From: Ruegeria halocynthiae
Lineage (GTDB): Bacteria > Pseudomonadota > Alphaproteobacteria > Rhodobacterales > Rhodobacteraceae
Direction of reading: 5' to 3'
DNA length: 64,000 nucleotides
Assembly (NCBI RefSeq): GCF_000743705.1
Contig: NZ_JQEZ01000005.1
Location: 180,242-244,241, forward strand
The notes under the pieces are model-generated. The model was not told the origin of the DNA and searched no databases. It worked only from the letters and a program-made list of their open reading frames with translations. How positions within the stretch are numbered: position 1 is the stretch's first letter; each line of letters begins with the position of its first letter. The position numbers were made by a program, and so were the translations under genes. Of this stretch, positions 8,555 to 17,292 are shown piece by piece.

Positions 8555-8803
8555 ATGTCAAACGCCACCGTCAAAGGCGCGGCCACGCAGAAGGGCGCGC
8601 TAAAGAGGAATTCCGTTTCAGTCCTTGGGGTCTTTGGTCCAAAGGCTGATATGCGCGCGTTGATGCGACTGTCCTCGGGGCGCGTGAAAGAGGTCAAACT
8701 GGGCAGCCGGGTCACCTCGGGCACTGTCGTCGCCATTGATGCCGATAGCGTCATCCTGCGACAAAGCGGCCAGACCAGGCGGATCGTCATCCCTGGCAGC
8801 TAA
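8555..8803 (+). CDS. Small hypothetical protein, stand-alone copy of a roseobacter C-terminal domain
   Basis: 82 aa. The sequence from ~20 on (VSVLGVFGPKADMRALMRL, then VKEVKLGSRVTSGTVVAID) resembles a short beta-rich module that I know from the C termini of larger Rhodobacterales proteins, annotated as PilP-like or hypothetical, with the pattern GVFG...RALxRL...G.VxxVKxGDR...G.VxxI. Here it stands alone. The fold is probably a small beta barrel of the kind seen in secretion-pilotin partners. Role unknown. It lies upstream of an SDR gene with about 40 bases between. Confidence 0.7.
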   Translation: MSNATVKGAATQKGALKRNSVSVLGVFGPKADMRALMRLSSGRVKEVKLGSRVTSGTVVAIDADSVILRQSGQTRRIVIPGS

Positions 8804-8845
8804 TCCTGTCTTGACGCTTTGCGTGCAGAGGTTCAAACCGCTGTC

Positions 8846-9490
8846 ATGACCGATCAGACCAAAATTGCCCTTATCACCGGGGCCTCTCGTGGGCTGGGCG
8901 CTGCCCTGGCCGAAGCGCTGGCACCTGAATACCACATCGTCGCAGTCGCCCGCACCACCGGCGGGCTGGAAGAGCTGGATGACCGCATTCAGGCCAAAGG
9001 CGGCGCGGCTACGCTGGCCCCCATGGATATCGCCGATCCGAATGCCATGGCGACACTGTGCCGTGGTATCCATGATCGCTGGGGCAAGGTGGATCTATGG
9101 CTGCACACGGCCGTCCACACATCGGCCCTGACCCCGACGCATTTCATTGACCCGAAAGAATGGACCAAGGCCGTCAACACCAATGCCACGGCCACATCGG
9201 TTCTGATCCCCTACATCGCGCCCCTGCTTGGAGAAACCGGCCACGCCGTGTTCTTTGACGACCCCAAGGCGGGTGAGAAATTCTATGGCATCTATGGCGC
9301 AACCAAGGCGGCACAGATGGCACTGGCCCGTGGCTGGGCGCAGGAAACCAAACGCACCGGCCCGCGCGTATCAATTGTCGAACCCGCGCCGATGCCAACC
9401 GCCGTACGTGCGCGGTTTCACCCCGGTGAGGATCGCGATGCCTTGACCAGCACCGCGACAGAAGCCGCGCGAATTCTGTCTTTGTTGTAG
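8846..9490 (+). CDS. SDR family oxidoreductase (catalytic Ser apparently replaced)
   Basis: 214 aa. Rossmann-fold short-chain dehydrogenase: the nucleotide-binding motif TGASRGLG is near residues 11-18, and YGATK near 153-157 supplies Tyr and Lys. The ATG giving MTDQTKIALITG was chosen; the in-frame upstream GTG only adds a non-conserved leader. The serine normally 12-13 residues before the Tyr is not visible: the segment reads AVFFDDPKAGEKFYGIYGATK, with Asp/Phe at that place. Either the strand is shifted or the protein has altered chemistry. Substrate unknown. A dispersed repeat follows the stop. Confidence 0.88.
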   Translation: MTDQTKIALITGASRGLGAALAEALAPEYHIVAVARTTGGLEELDDRIQAKGGAATLAPMDIADPNAMATLCRGIHDRWGKVDLWLHTAVHTSALTPTHFIDPKEWTKAVNTNATATSVLIPYIAPLLGETGHAVFFDDPKAGEKFYGIYGATKAAQMALARGWAQETKRTGPRVSIVEPAPMPTAVRARFHPGEDRDALTSTATEAARILSLL

Positions 9491-9508
9491 GAATGGCCCT
9501 GTGGGCCA

Positions 9509-9542
9509 TGCCTCCGGCGGGGATATTTTTGGCCAGATGAAG
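9509..9542 (+). repeat. Dispersed intergenic repeat, copy A
   Basis: TGCCTCCGGCGGGGATATTT then TTGGCCAGATGAAG. The same element recurs inverted at 41686-41719 and as a variant at 32888-32918. It lies between the convergent SDR and DUF815 genes. Confidence 0.8.
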
Positions 9543-9550
9543 CGGGCAGG

Positions 9551-10393
9551 TCAGTTGATGTGGACGCCGTTGCGCCCAGCCAGATCGACAAAGAACTGCC
9601 AGGCAACACGACCTGAGCGCGCACCGCGCGTGGCCTGCCATTCGATGGCTTCGGCCCGCAGGGTGGCCGGATCGACCGACACGTCATATGCGCCGCAATA
9701 GCGGTCGATCATCGCCAGGTATTCGTCCTGATCGCAGGGGTGAAACCCCAGCCACAGGCCAAACCGGTCAGAAAGCGAGACCTTTTCCTCGACCGCTTCG
9801 GACGGGTTGATGGCGCTTGAGCGTTCGTTCTCGATCATATCCCGCGGCATCAGGTGGCGGCGGTTCGAAGTGGCATAGAAAACGACGTTTTCAGGGCGGC
9901 CTTCGATGCCACCATCCAGCACCGCCTTGAGCGATTTGTAGTGCTGGTCATCATGGCTGAACGACAGGTCATCACAGAACAGGATAAACCGGTGCGGCGC
10001 GGCGCGCAGGTGGTTCAGCAGACGCGCGACCGAACCCATATCCTCGCGCTGCAACTCGACCAATTTCAGATCAGGGTATTCGGCTTGCAACGTACCGTGG
10101 ACCGCTTTGACGAGGCTGGATTTGCCCATCCCCCGCGCGCCCCACAAAAGCGCGTTGTTGGCCTTGAACCCGCCCGCAAAGCGGCGCGTATTGTCCAGCA
10201 GCGTGTCGCGCGACCGGTTGATACCCACCAGCAGATCCAGATCAACACGGCTGACCTGTGTGACCGGTTCCAGACGATCCGGCTCCACATTCCAGACAAA
10301 AGCCGATGCGGCGTTGAAGTCCGGCGCGGCCAGAGGGGCTGGAGCCATGCGTTCCAACGCGTCGGCGATACGGTTCAGGGCTTGGTCTTCCAT
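9551..10393 (-). CDS. DUF815-type AAA+ ATPase
   Basis: 280 aa. P-loop ATPase of the DUF815 family (annotated 'ATP-binding protein'): Walker A GARGMGKSSLVKA lies near residues 80-92, the Walker B-like strand FILFCDDLSFS near 140, and sensor region VVFYATSNRRHLMPRDM near 178, where ATSNRRHL is characteristic of DUF815. The start was set at the ATG giving MEDQALNRIADALERM; an upstream in-frame start adds 15 residues. The tail SGRVAWQFFVDLAGR is also typical. Cellular function is not established. It has its own promoter, because a terminator separates it from tatC. Confidence 0.88.
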   Translation of the reverse strand: MEDQALNRIADALERMAPAPLAAPDFNAASAFVWNVEPDRLEPVTQVSRVDLDLLVGINRSRDTLLDNTRRFAGGFKANNALLWGARGMGKSSLVKAVHGTLQAEYPDLKLVELQREDMGSVARLLNHLRAAPHRFILFCDDLSFSHDDQHYKSLKAVLDGGIEGRPENVVFYATSNRRHLMPRDMIENERSSAINPSEAVEEKVSLSDRFGLWLGFHPCDQDEYLAMIDRYCGAYDVSVDPATLRAEAIEWQATRGARSGRVAWQFFVDLAGRNGVHIN

Positions 10394-10461
10394 TGGGGCC
10401 TCCGGGTCGTGTTTGCAGGTTTCAAACCATGTTCCCACCTGCGCAACAAGCGTTGGATACG

Positions 10462-10488
10462 AAAAAGGCGCGCTGGGTAAAGCGCGCC
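10462..10488 (-). terminator. Rho-independent terminator of the tatABC operon
   Basis: Stem GGCGCGCT/AGCGCGCC with a six-base loop; on the minus strand it is followed by TTTTT. It lies 22 bases after the tatC stop. Confidence 0.9.
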
Positions 10489-10510
10489 TGATCCTTGGGT
10501 TGTGACAGGT

Positions 10511-11428
10511 TTACTTGTCTTCTTCTTCCTGCACGATCTCTTCGTCGGCCTCTTCTTCGTCGTCATAGAAGCCGTCAGCGCGCAGCTGATCTTCGCGCTT
10601 TTTCTCAACGCGGGCGACCAGGAAGATCGAAACCTCATACAGGCCATAGACCACCACAAAGAGGATCGCCTGAGTGATTACGTCCGGCGGCGTCACCAGC
10701 GCGGCCAGTACCAGAATACCCACCATTGCGTATTTCCGGACGCTGCCCAGCCCCTCGGCGCTGACCAGCCCGGCCTTGCCCATCAGGGTCAACAAAACCG
10801 GAAGCTGGAAGCACAGGCCAAAGGCCAGGATGAATTTCAACGTGATGTCGAGTGACTCGTTGACCTTGCCAAAGAATGTGATCTTCACGCCCTCGGTGGT
10901 TTCGGGAACGACAACGATTTCCTCTGGCACATCCCCGGTTGTCGCCGACAGCAGATTGGCGAAAATCGAGCTGACATCCGCGAAGCCCAGAAAGAACTGC
11001 ATGGCCAGCGGTGTCACCACAAACTGCGCAAAAGCTGCGCCCAGCATGAACATGAACGGCGATGCAATCAGGAACGGAAGGAACGCGCCCTTTTCGGACC
11101 GGTACAGGCCCGGCGCCACAAAACGCCAAAGCTGATAGGAAATCACCGGGAACGCCAAAGCAAACCCAAACACCATCGAGATCCGGAACAGCGTAAACAG
11201 ATATTCCTGGGGCGACGTATATTGCAACGTCGGAGAGGGATCCCCTAGATCCCGCAGCGTTGCCTCAATCGGTTGGACCAGAAACTGTAGGATCGGTTCT
11301 GCTACCGTGAAGGCCAAGACTATGCCGACGACGAATGCAATAACCGACCGGATCAACCGCGTGCGCAGTTCCGCCAGATGTTCAATTAATGGGGCCGAGG
11401 AATCCTCGATCTCTTCGGTGTTGGTCAT
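10511..11428 (-). CDS. tatC: Twin-arginine translocase subunit TatC
   Basis: 305 aa, six predicted membrane helices. TatC is the receptor for twin-arginine signal peptides that directs folded proteins across the inner membrane. The N-terminal motif [13 protein letters not shown] near residues 13-25 and [21 protein letters not shown] near 80-100 are diagnostic. It is longer than E. coli TatC because of a periplasmic insertion ([20 protein letters not shown]) and a Glu/Asp-rich C-terminal tail. The start overlaps the tatB stop (ATGA), so the two are coupled. Last gene of the tatABC operon. Confidence 0.97.
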   Translation of the reverse strand: MTNTEEIEDSSAPLIEHLAELRTRLIRSVIAFVVGIVLAFTVAEPILQFLVQPIEATLRDLGDPSPTLQYTSPQEYLFTLFRISMVFGFALAFPVISYQLWRFVAPGLYRSEKGAFLPFLIASPFMFMLGAAFAQFVVTPLAMQFFLGFADVSSIFANLLSATTGDVPEEIVVVPETTEGVKITFFGKVNESLDITLKFILAFGLCFQLPVLLTLMGKAGLVSAEGLGSVRKYAMVGILVLAALVTPPDVITQAILFVVVYGLYEVSIFLVARVEKKREDQLRADGFYDDEEEADEEIVQEEEDK

Positions 11429-11883
11429 GTCTTGCTTTCAGTTTTCAGCGCGGCTTCGGCCTCTTCGGCCTTGGCCAGCGCATCCGCAGCTTCTTTGGCC
11501 TTACGCTCGGCCGCGGCGCGGGCGGTCGAGGCCTGGATCTTTTTGGCCTGCTCAGCCCGCTCTGTCGCTAGCTTGCCGGTTTCGCTGTCGGGGTCGAACT
11601 TGGTCGGGTCCATGCTGGCGGCCATTTCCTGCGCGGCTTCTTTCACGCCGTCCATGGCGCTGCCCACAGGGTTGGCAGCCGTCTTCAGACCTTTCTTGAT
11701 CTCGTTCACGCCCGCCTCGTCGGCTGCCTCGTTCATGGCGCTGCTGAATTCGCGCGCCATGCCACGGGCCTTACCGACCCAGCGGCCGGCATTTCGGAAC
11801 AGCACCGGCAGGTCTTTTGGCCCTACAACGATCAGGGCCACAACGCCGATGACCAGAAGCTCGGTCCAGCCCAGATCAAACAT
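11425..11883 (-). CDS. tatB: Sec-independent translocase subunit TatB
   Basis: 152 aa. A single N-terminal helix, [20 protein letters not shown], then GPKDLP, the conserved TatB motif, and an amphipathic helix (residues 24-45). The C-terminal two thirds are Ala/Lys/Glu-rich and look like an extended charged helix. TatB works with TatC to bind Tat substrates. Six bases separate it from tatA, and its stop overlaps tatC. Confidence 0.95.
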   Translation of the reverse strand: MFDLGWTELLVIGVVALIVVGPKDLPVLFRNAGRWVGKARGMAREFSSAMNEAADEAGVNEIKKGLKTAANPVGSAMDGVKEAAQEMAASMDPTKFDPDSETGKLATERAEQAKKIQASTARAAAERKAKEAADALAKAEEAEAALKTESKT

Positions 11884-11889
11884 CTGCGC

Positions 11890-12105
11890 TTAGGCCTTGT
11901 CTTTGTCGGTCTCGGGCGTGACGTCCTTTGCCACTTCGGACGCGTCCTGATCCAGCTCGTCCGTGCCTTCTTTGACGCCCTTCTTGAACGAGGTGATGCC
12001 TTTGCCCACTTCGCCCATCAGGGAACTGATTTTGCCGCGACCAAACAGCACCAGCACCACAACGGCGATCAGCAGCAGACCGGGAAGGCCGATATTGTTG
12101 AGCAT
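11890..12105 (-). CDS. tatA: Sec-independent translocase subunit TatA
   Basis: 71 aa. N-terminal helix [20 protein letters not shown] followed by [17 protein letters not shown], the TatA FG hinge and amphipathic helix, then an acidic tail. TatA oligomers form the translocation element of the Tat pathway. The start was placed at the ATG preceded by AAGGAG; an upstream in-frame start would add 48 non-conserved residues. First gene of tatABC, with the promoter within 12106-12250. Confidence 0.95.
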   Translation of the reverse strand: MLNNIGLPGLLLIAVVVLVLFGRGKISSLMGEVGKGITSFKKGVKEGTDELDQDASEVAKDVTPETDKDKA

Positions 12106-12207
12106 GTCTCTTCTCCTTGTACGTCGACGCAATGCGCCGGGAATGTGATTTGAGTGTGTGTTTACGCCCGCTGGGCCGCCGGCAAAAGTGAGGCAAGTCA
12201 ATTTCGG

Positions 12208-12221
12208 GTTCAAATTTGAAC
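12208..12221. promoter_or_regulatory. Palindrome GTTCAAATTTGAAC
   Basis: Perfect 14-base palindrome about 100 bases upstream of tatA and of the divergent ABM-like gene, in an AT-rich patch. Possible operator or promoter element; no regulator can be named. Confidence 0.4.
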
Positions 12222-12253
12222 GGATCACGCTTTTTTTGCGGGTTGGCAATTCA

Positions 12254-12277
12254 CAACTGACAGGTTTATGTCAGTTG
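12254..12277. promoter_or_regulatory. Operator-like inverted repeat upstream of the ABM/WYL gene pair
   Basis: Perfect nine-base arms CAACTGACA and TGTCAGTTG separated by six bases (GGTTTA), ending 45 bases before the GTG at 12322. It covers the expected -10 region, so a bound repressor would block transcription. The WYL regulator two genes on is the obvious candidate ligand (inference). Confidence 0.65.
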
Positions 12278-12321
12278 GTGATGGTTACACCGACCCTGTC
12301 CCAACGAAACAGGAGCGTACC

Positions 12322-12630
12322 GTGACACAAATCGCAGAAACCGTAACATTCAAACTTGCGAACAATGTAACCGAGGAGGATTTCGTGAATATCATGAAAG
12401 GTACAGAATCCTTCGTTCGAAACGCGCAGGGCTTTGTTTTCCGTCGCCTCAGTTCTGGGGACGACGGGCTTTGGACCGATACGGTCATATGGGCTGACAT
12501 GGACAGCGCGCAGACCGCCGCCGCTGCCTTCCCCAAGCAAGAGTTCGCGCCCGCCGTGATGGCGGCAATTGCGCCGGACACCGTGACCATGCGCCACGAT
12601 GCGATCCATTGGACTATTGGGGCGTCATGA
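12322..12630 (+). CDS. Small ABM-like (dimeric alpha-beta barrel) hypothetical protein
   Basis: 102 aa if started at the GTG preceded by AGGAG (6 bases); an in-frame ATG at 12268 overlaps the operator-like palindrome and was rejected. The sequence (EETVTF-like strand, EEDFVNIMKGTESFVRNAQGF, then a strand FRRLSSGDDGLWTDTVIWADM, and AQTAAAAFPKQEFAPAVMAAI) has the beta-alpha-beta-beta pattern of antibiotic-biosynthesis monooxygenase-like ferredoxin folds. No active-site residues can be assigned. It is followed 15 bases later by the WYL regulator, making an apparent two-gene operon. Confidence 0.75.
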   Translation: MTQIAETVTFKLANNVTEEDFVNIMKGTESFVRNAQGFVFRRLSSGDDGLWTDTVIWADMDSAQTAAAAFPKQEFAPAVMAAIAPDTVTMRHDAIHWTIGAS

Positions 12631-12645
12631 CAAACAGGAGCCTTC

Positions 12646-13317
12646 ATGCGCCGCACTGACCGGCTGTTCGATATCATTCAGATCCTGCGTGACGGTAAAC
12701 TGCACCGCGCGCAGGACATTGCGGACCGGCTAGAGGTGTCGGTCCGCACGATCTATCGCGACATGGACACTCTGGTCGCTTCGGGCGTCCCGGTCGAGGG
12801 CGAGCGCGGTGTGGGCTACATGGTGCGCGAGCAGATCACCCTGCCCCCCCTGAACCTGACCCCAGCCGAGCTTGAGGCGCTGAACCTTGGGATGGCCATC
12901 GTGGCCGAGGCCGCGGACCCGGACCTGAAGGCCGCCGCAGAAACACTTGCCGACAAGATCGACGCAGTACTGCCGACGCAGGTCGTGGCCGAGGCTGATG
13001 CCTGGAAATTTGCGGTCTATCCCTTTGCCGATGCCGCGCGCGGGCTGGCGCATATGGCTCCGATCCGGGCGGCGATCAAATCCCGCCAGAAACTGCAGCT
13101 ATCTTATCGCCGGATTGACGGGGTTTTGACTGACCGGACCATTCGCCCACTGCACATGGAATACTGGGGCCGCGTCTGGACCCTGACCGCATGGTGTGAG
13201 CTGCGGCAGGGGTTTCGCGTCTTTCGCATCGACCTGATCGAAACCGTATCGCCGCTGCCAGAGATTTTCGCCGACGAGCCGGGAAAGCGGCTGGACGACT
13301 ATAACCCCACGGACTGA
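12646..13317 (+). CDS. YafY-type transcriptional regulator (HTH + WYL domain)
   Basis: 223 aa. The N-terminal winged HTH (residues 1-60) contains DIADRLEVSVRTIYRDMDTL as the recognition region, the DeoR/HTH_11 type. A WYL domain follows from ~130, with the segment RTIRPLHMEYWGRVWTLTAWCEL carrying the WYL-type core. WYL regulators respond to small ligands or nucleic acids. It lies downstream of the small ABM-like gene and the palindrome at 12254-12277, so autorepression is likely (inference). RBS region: GGAG about eight bases before the ATG. Confidence 0.88.
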   Translation: MRRTDRLFDIIQILRDGKLHRAQDIADRLEVSVRTIYRDMDTLVASGVPVEGERGVGYMVREQITLPPLNLTPAELEALNLGMAIVAEAADPDLKAAAETLADKIDAVLPTQVVAEADAWKFAVYPFADAARGLAHMAPIRAAIKSRQKLQLSYRRIDGVLTDRTIRPLHMEYWGRVWTLTAWCELRQGFRVFRIDLIETVSPLPEIFADEPGKRLDDYNPTD

Positions 13318-13353
13318 ACCGAACACCTTTGGCAGGTCAAAACCGCACCCGGA

Positions 13354-14511
13354 TCAGTTCAGATAGGGTTCCGGATCAACGGATTCGAACCCTTTGCGGA
13401 CCTCGAAATGCACATAGGCATTATCCCCGCCCCGCAACGACGCGATCTTTTGCCCCCTGCTCACCCGAGCGCCCTTCTTAACATTGATCTTTTCAACATT
13501 GGCGTAAACGGTCAGCAGATCGTTGTTGTGCTTGACCACAATGATCGGAACCTGATCGGCATCTGCAGTGATCGCCGCCACAGTACCCGCCTCGGCCGCT
13601 GTTACAGCTGTGCCCGGCGCACCGGCGATGTCGATCCCTTCGTTCTTGCCTTTGTCATAGGCGCGGATAATCGTACCCGAAACCGGCATAGCCAGGACTG
13701 AATTGCTTTGGTTCGTGGGCGCTTCGGCTGTGACATCCGGCGCAGGTGGCGGCGGGGCGATCTTTTCGTCCGGCAAGGGCTGTGTCGCACTGGGGGGTGT
13801 CGGCGTTGGCGAACCCTGCCCAGGCTGCGTCACATTGGTCGCAGGCACCGGGGTCGGTTGCGGTGCAGGCTGGTTCTTGATCGGAATCAACAGGAACTGA
13901 CCTTCACGCACCGTGAATTCCGGCCCCAGCCCGTTCCATTCTGCCAGGGAATCCACCGGCACCTGATACAGCCGCGAAATCGTGTAAGCAGTCTCGCCCC
14001 GTTTGACCTTGTGCCGAACCGGCTCGGGTCCCGCGGGTACGGCTGCTGGCGCTGCGGCTGGTGTCGCCGGGTCCAGATTTGACACACGAACAGAGCCATC
14101 CGCCGGGGCCTGGTCAATCGCTGTACCTGCGATCGAGGCGATGTCCACATTGCTTGCGCCGCCAACCGGACGCGGCAAAGCGATCACCTCGCCATCGCGC
14201 AACGTATCTGCGGGCTGCAACCCGTTGAACCCCGCAAGCTCTGCCGCAGGCAGGCCAACCCGCGCTGCGACGTCGCTGACCGTGTCGCCACCGCGCGCGA
14301 CGGCAACCTGATAGGTCGCATAGGTTATCACACCCCGCGCGTCCGGGGCTGGTCTGTTGGTGGTCGCCGCCTGCACCGCGTCGGTGGTCGAGAAACCGCC
14401 GACCTGACCGCGCAAATCATAATCCAGCGGGCCTTCGCACCCAGCCACAAGCGCTATGACCGCGGCCCCTGTCGCGCAGCGATATATCGCTGATTTGGAA
14501 ACTGCTCTCAT
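13354..14511 (-). CDS. nlpD: NlpD-like lipoprotein: LysM repeats and M23 peptidase domain
   Basis: 385 aa. The start was taken at the ATG giving MRAVSKSAIYRC; the lipobox LVAGC puts the lipidated Cys near residue 24. Two LysM-type segments (TYQVAVARGGDTVSDVAAR near 75, and KVKRGETAYTISRLYQVP near 165) bind peptidoglycan; a Pro/Thr-rich linker leads to a C-terminal M23 domain. That domain ends HFEVRKG, but the usual first metal His of GIDIAGAPGTAV appears replaced (a catalytic LytM domain has HxGxD there). It is thus probably a non-catalytic activator of amidases, like E. coli NlpD. Last gene of surE-pcm-nlpD. Confidence 0.9.
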   Translation of the reverse strand: MRAVSKSAIYRCATGAAVIALVAGCEGPLDYDLRGQVGGFSTTDAVQAATTNRPAPDARGVITYATYQVAVARGGDTVSDVAARVGLPAAELAGFNGLQPADTLRDGEVIALPRPVGGASNVDIASIAGTAIDQAPADGSVRVSNLDPATPAAAPAAVPAGPEPVRHKVKRGETAYTISRLYQVPVDSLAEWNGLGPEFTVREGQFLLIPIKNQPAPQPTPVPATNVTQPGQGSPTPTPPSATQPLPDEKIAPPPPAPDVTAEAPTNQSNSVLAMPVSGTIIRAYDKGKNEGIDIAGAPGTAVTAAEAGTVAAITADADQVPIIVVKHNNDLLTVYANVEKINVKKGARVSRGQKIASLRGGDNAYVHFEVRKGFESVDPEPYLN

Positions 14512-14575
14512 TTCATTTATCCTCAACACCTGCCCCTGTTCTCCGGGGTTCCGGCGCATTTTGCAGAATATTCCT

Positions 14576-15226
14576 TTATGCCCCGTCTTTTCCAAGGCCC
14601 TCTAACAAGGGCACGAAACGAACGGGTAACAATTCGTCATAGTCCAAACCGGTTTCGGTTCGCTTGACACGGATCAGGGTCTGAACCGTATCCGACTGCC
14701 CAACCGGCAATACCATAATACCGCCGATTTTAAGCTGCGCCAAGAGCGGTCCGGGCGGGTCCTCTGCCGCGGCGGTCACAATGATCCGATCAAACGGCGC
14801 TTGTTCGCGCAAGCCGAACGACCCGTCCGACAGCATCGCGGTGACATTGGTCAGGCCCATATCGCGAAACAACTGCCCGGTTTCCCGCACCAGCCGCTTG
14901 TGACGTTCGACCGTATAGACCCGGCGCGCCAGCTTGGACAGGATCGCCGCCTGATAGCCCGAGCCGGTTCCGATCTCAAGAACCGTATCCCGTGGACGGA
15001 CATCAAGGGCCTGTGTCATCAGCCCCACGACCGAAGGCTGGCTGATCGTCTGCCCGCAGGCAATCGGCAGCGGCGTATCCTCATAGGCGCGTTCGGCGAA
15101 CAGGCCTTTGACGAACTGCCCGCGATCAACCTGCTCCATCGCAGCCAGCACACGTGCATCCGTCACCCCACGCGATCGCAGGGCAAACAGGAATTGCATG
15201 ATTGTTTCGGGGTCCAGTCCGCTCAT
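14576..15226 (-). CDS. pcm: Protein-L-isoaspartate O-methyltransferase
   Basis: 216 aa. Repairs isoaspartyl residues in damaged proteins with SAM. Diagnostic stretches: [18 protein letters not shown] near residues 48-65, the SAM-binding loop [15 protein letters not shown] near 80-94, and [17 protein letters not shown] near 150. The start overlaps the surE stop (ATGA type at 15223-15226), so it is coupled to surE. Full length. Confidence 0.96.
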   Translation of the reverse strand: MSGLDPETIMQFLFALRSRGVTDARVLAAMEQVDRGQFVKGLFAERAYEDTPLPIACGQTISQPSVVGLMTQALDVRPRDTVLEIGTGSGYQAAILSKLARRVYTVERHKRLVRETGQLFRDMGLTNVTAMLSDGSFGLREQAPFDRIIVTAAAEDPPGPLLAQLKIGGIMVLPVGQSDTVQTLIRVKRTETGLDYDELLPVRFVPLLEGLGKDGA

Positions 15227-16005
15227 TCGATTGTCTTCAGCGCCTCAAGCGCGTCATGCGCCGTCAGATCCGCCCGCATTGGCGTGACCGAGATATAGCC
15301 CGCCAGATTGACCGCCGCATCCGTACCCGGCGCGGTCGGGTTATGCTGATACCCGCCCTTGATCCACAGAAACCTGCGACCCGAGGGCGAGCTGTGCGGT
15401 TCAACCGAGAAATGCGTATCTCGGCGAAAGCCTTGCGCGGCGACACGGGTTCCCAACACCTCATCTGCGGGAACAGGCGGGAAATTCACGTTATAGAACA
15501 AGCGGTAATCGCTCTGCTCTGCAGGAGATGCGTCCAGAATTTTCCGCACCAGATCGGCGCCAAAACGGGTCGCGGCCTCGAACGGGTCATCCAGCCCCAG
15601 ATTGCGCGGGCCGAAATACTGCGACAGGGCAATCGACGGAATGCCTTGCAAAGCGGCCTCCATCGCGCCGCCGACAGTGCCGGAATACAGCGTGTTTTCG
15701 GCCGAGTTGTTTCCCCGGTTCACACCCGACAGAACCAGATCGGGTGGTGCGTCCTTCATCACGTCATGCAATCCGGCCAGCACGCAATCGGCTGGCGAAC
15801 CTTCGGCGGCAAAGCGGCGCTCGCCCAGTTTTGCGACCATCATGGGGTGTGTATAGCTGATGCAATGGCCAACGCCCGATTGTTCGAACGCGGGCGCAAC
15901 CACCCAAACTTCGCCCTCGGGTCCGGCCAGATCGGCGGCAATTGCCTCCAAAGCGATCAGGCCCGGCGCGTTGATGCCGTCATCATTGGTCAGAAGAATA
16001 CGCAT
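15223..16005 (-). CDS. surE: 5'/3'-nucleotidase SurE
   Basis: 260 aa. The N terminus [15 protein letters not shown] is the SurE metal-binding motif (NDD); [20 protein letters not shown] around residue 95 is the second signature. SurE dephosphorylates nucleoside monophosphates and helps survival in stationary phase. The start was set at the ATG of [10 protein letters not shown] rather than an upstream in-frame codon. First gene of the surE-pcm-nlpD operon. In many relatives this operon directly follows tatABC-serS; here tat is separated by the ABM/WYL pair and serS is not present. Confidence 0.97.
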   Translation of the reverse strand: MRILLTNDDGINAPGLIALEAIAADLAGPEGEVWVVAPAFEQSGVGHCISYTHPMMVAKLGERRFAAEGSPADCVLAGLHDVMKDAPPDLVLSGVNRGNNSAENTLYSGTVGGAMEAALQGIPSIALSQYFGPRNLGLDDPFEAATRFGADLVRKILDASPAEQSDYRLFYNVNFPPVPADEVLGTRVAAQGFRRDTHFSVEPHSSPSGRRFLWIKGGYQHNPTAPGTDAAVNLAGYISVTPMRADLTAHDALEALKTIE

Positions 16006-16126
16006 TTGCCCCATCCACCGCAGCGTTTTGACCTTGATAGACCCGCCCCCGCGCGGCGGCAAGCAAAGCCCGCGCGCAATCTGAGGCTTTCGCGCACCAC
16101 TTGGCCTTAAACTGGCGGTTCAGGCG

Positions 16127-17212
16127 TCAAACGGTGAAAACAAAGCACCGGTTCCGACGAATGGTCAGCCACATGGCCCGCCCGGGATTGGGCACAAACA
16201 CATTCGGCACCGTCGCCCTGAGGATCGAGCCGTCGTGATCCATCCGGAATTCCACAAGGCTTTCGTTGCCCAGAAACCGCGCGCGCTCAACCACTCCGCG
16301 CGCGGCGACACCGTCAGTTGCCGTGGGCAAAGGCCCCTTACCGCTGCGGTCAAAATCAAGCCGAACGTGCTGAGGTCGGAATACGATCTCAACATCCGTA
16401 CCATCCGGCACACCCGGTGCCAGAAACTGACCAAAGGGGGTTTCGGCCAATGCGCCATTAACTTGCGATTTCAGGACATTGATATCGCTGAAAAATGCCA
16501 CGGCCGCCTTGTCGATAGGACGCGTGTAAACGTTGTACGGCGCCCCTTGCTGCACAATCTTGCCGCGCCGCATCAACGCGATTTCGTCGGCCATGCGCAT
16601 CGCCTCTTCCGGCTCATGCGTCACCAGCAAGACCGCGGCGTCTTCTTCCTTGAGGATCGCCAGCGTTTCATCGCGAATACCGTCCCGCAACCGGTTGTCG
16701 AGCCCCGAGAACGGCTCATCCATCAACATGATCCGTGGGCGCGGCGCCAGCGCACGCGCCAGTGCAACACGCTGCTGTTCCCCACCTGACAGGTGATGCG
16801 GAAAGCTGTCAGTAAAGCGCATCAGGTCAACCTTGCGCAGCAACTCTTCGACACGGGCGCGCTTTTCTTCCTTGTGGCCTTTCAGGCCAAAGGCGACATT
16901 GTCGGCCACGCTCAGATGCGGAAACAGGGCAAAATCCTGAAACATCAGGCCGATCTCACGTCGTTCCGGGGGCACCCGGAACACCGTGTCGCAGATCAGC
17001 TTGCCGTCGACATAAATCTCGCCGGATTCCTGCATCTCGACCCCGGCGATCATACGCAGCGTGGTGGATTTGCCGCAGCCGGACGGCCCCAGCAAACAGG
17101 TCACCTGCCCCGCCTGCACGGTCAGCGATACGTCATCAACGACGACCCGCCCATCGTACCGGGCGACAAGATTGCGGATTTCCAGACGAGGAGGAGTTGC
17201 GTTTTCTGTCAC
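16127..17212 (-). CDS. FbpC/PotA-type ABC transporter ATP-binding protein, without partner genes
   Basis: 361 aa from a GTG start; a TTG 57 bases upstream in frame is possible. Walker A GPSGCGKST lies near residue 42, the signature LSGGEQQRVALARALAPRPRI near 137-157 and Walker B MLMDEPFSGLD just after. The C-terminal third holds a TOBE-like regulatory domain (VEIVFRPQHVRL). This subfamily serves ferric iron, spermidine/putrescine or thiamine importers. No permease or binding-protein gene is adjacent, so the substrate cannot be read from context. Full length. Confidence 0.9.
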   Translation of the reverse strand: MTENATPPRLEIRNLVARYDGRVVVDDVSLTVQAGQVTCLLGPSGCGKSTTLRMIAGVEMQESGEIYVDGKLICDTVFRVPPERREIGLMFQDFALFPHLSVADNVAFGLKGHKEEKRARVEELLRKVDLMRFTDSFPHHLSGGEQQRVALARALAPRPRIMLMDEPFSGLDNRLRDGIRDETLAILKEEDAAVLLVTHEPEEAMRMADEIALMRRGKIVQQGAPYNVYTRPIDKAAVAFFSDINVLKSQVNGALAETPFGQFLAPGVPDGTDVEIVFRPQHVRLDFDRSGKGPLPTATDGVAARGVVERARFLGNESLVEFRMDHDGSILRATVPNVFVPNPGRAMWLTIRRNRCFVFTV

Positions 17213-17292
17213 CGATGGACCCCGTTGCCTTTCCCGATCAATTCCATCGGGCTTGGGCGGGGATAACAACCCCGCCTGTCAGGCGCAAGAGA

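Noticed and set aside
12268..12630. Start of the ABM-like gene at 12268
   Set aside because: This ATG lies inside the operator-like palindrome; GTG at 12322 has AGGAG at the right distance.
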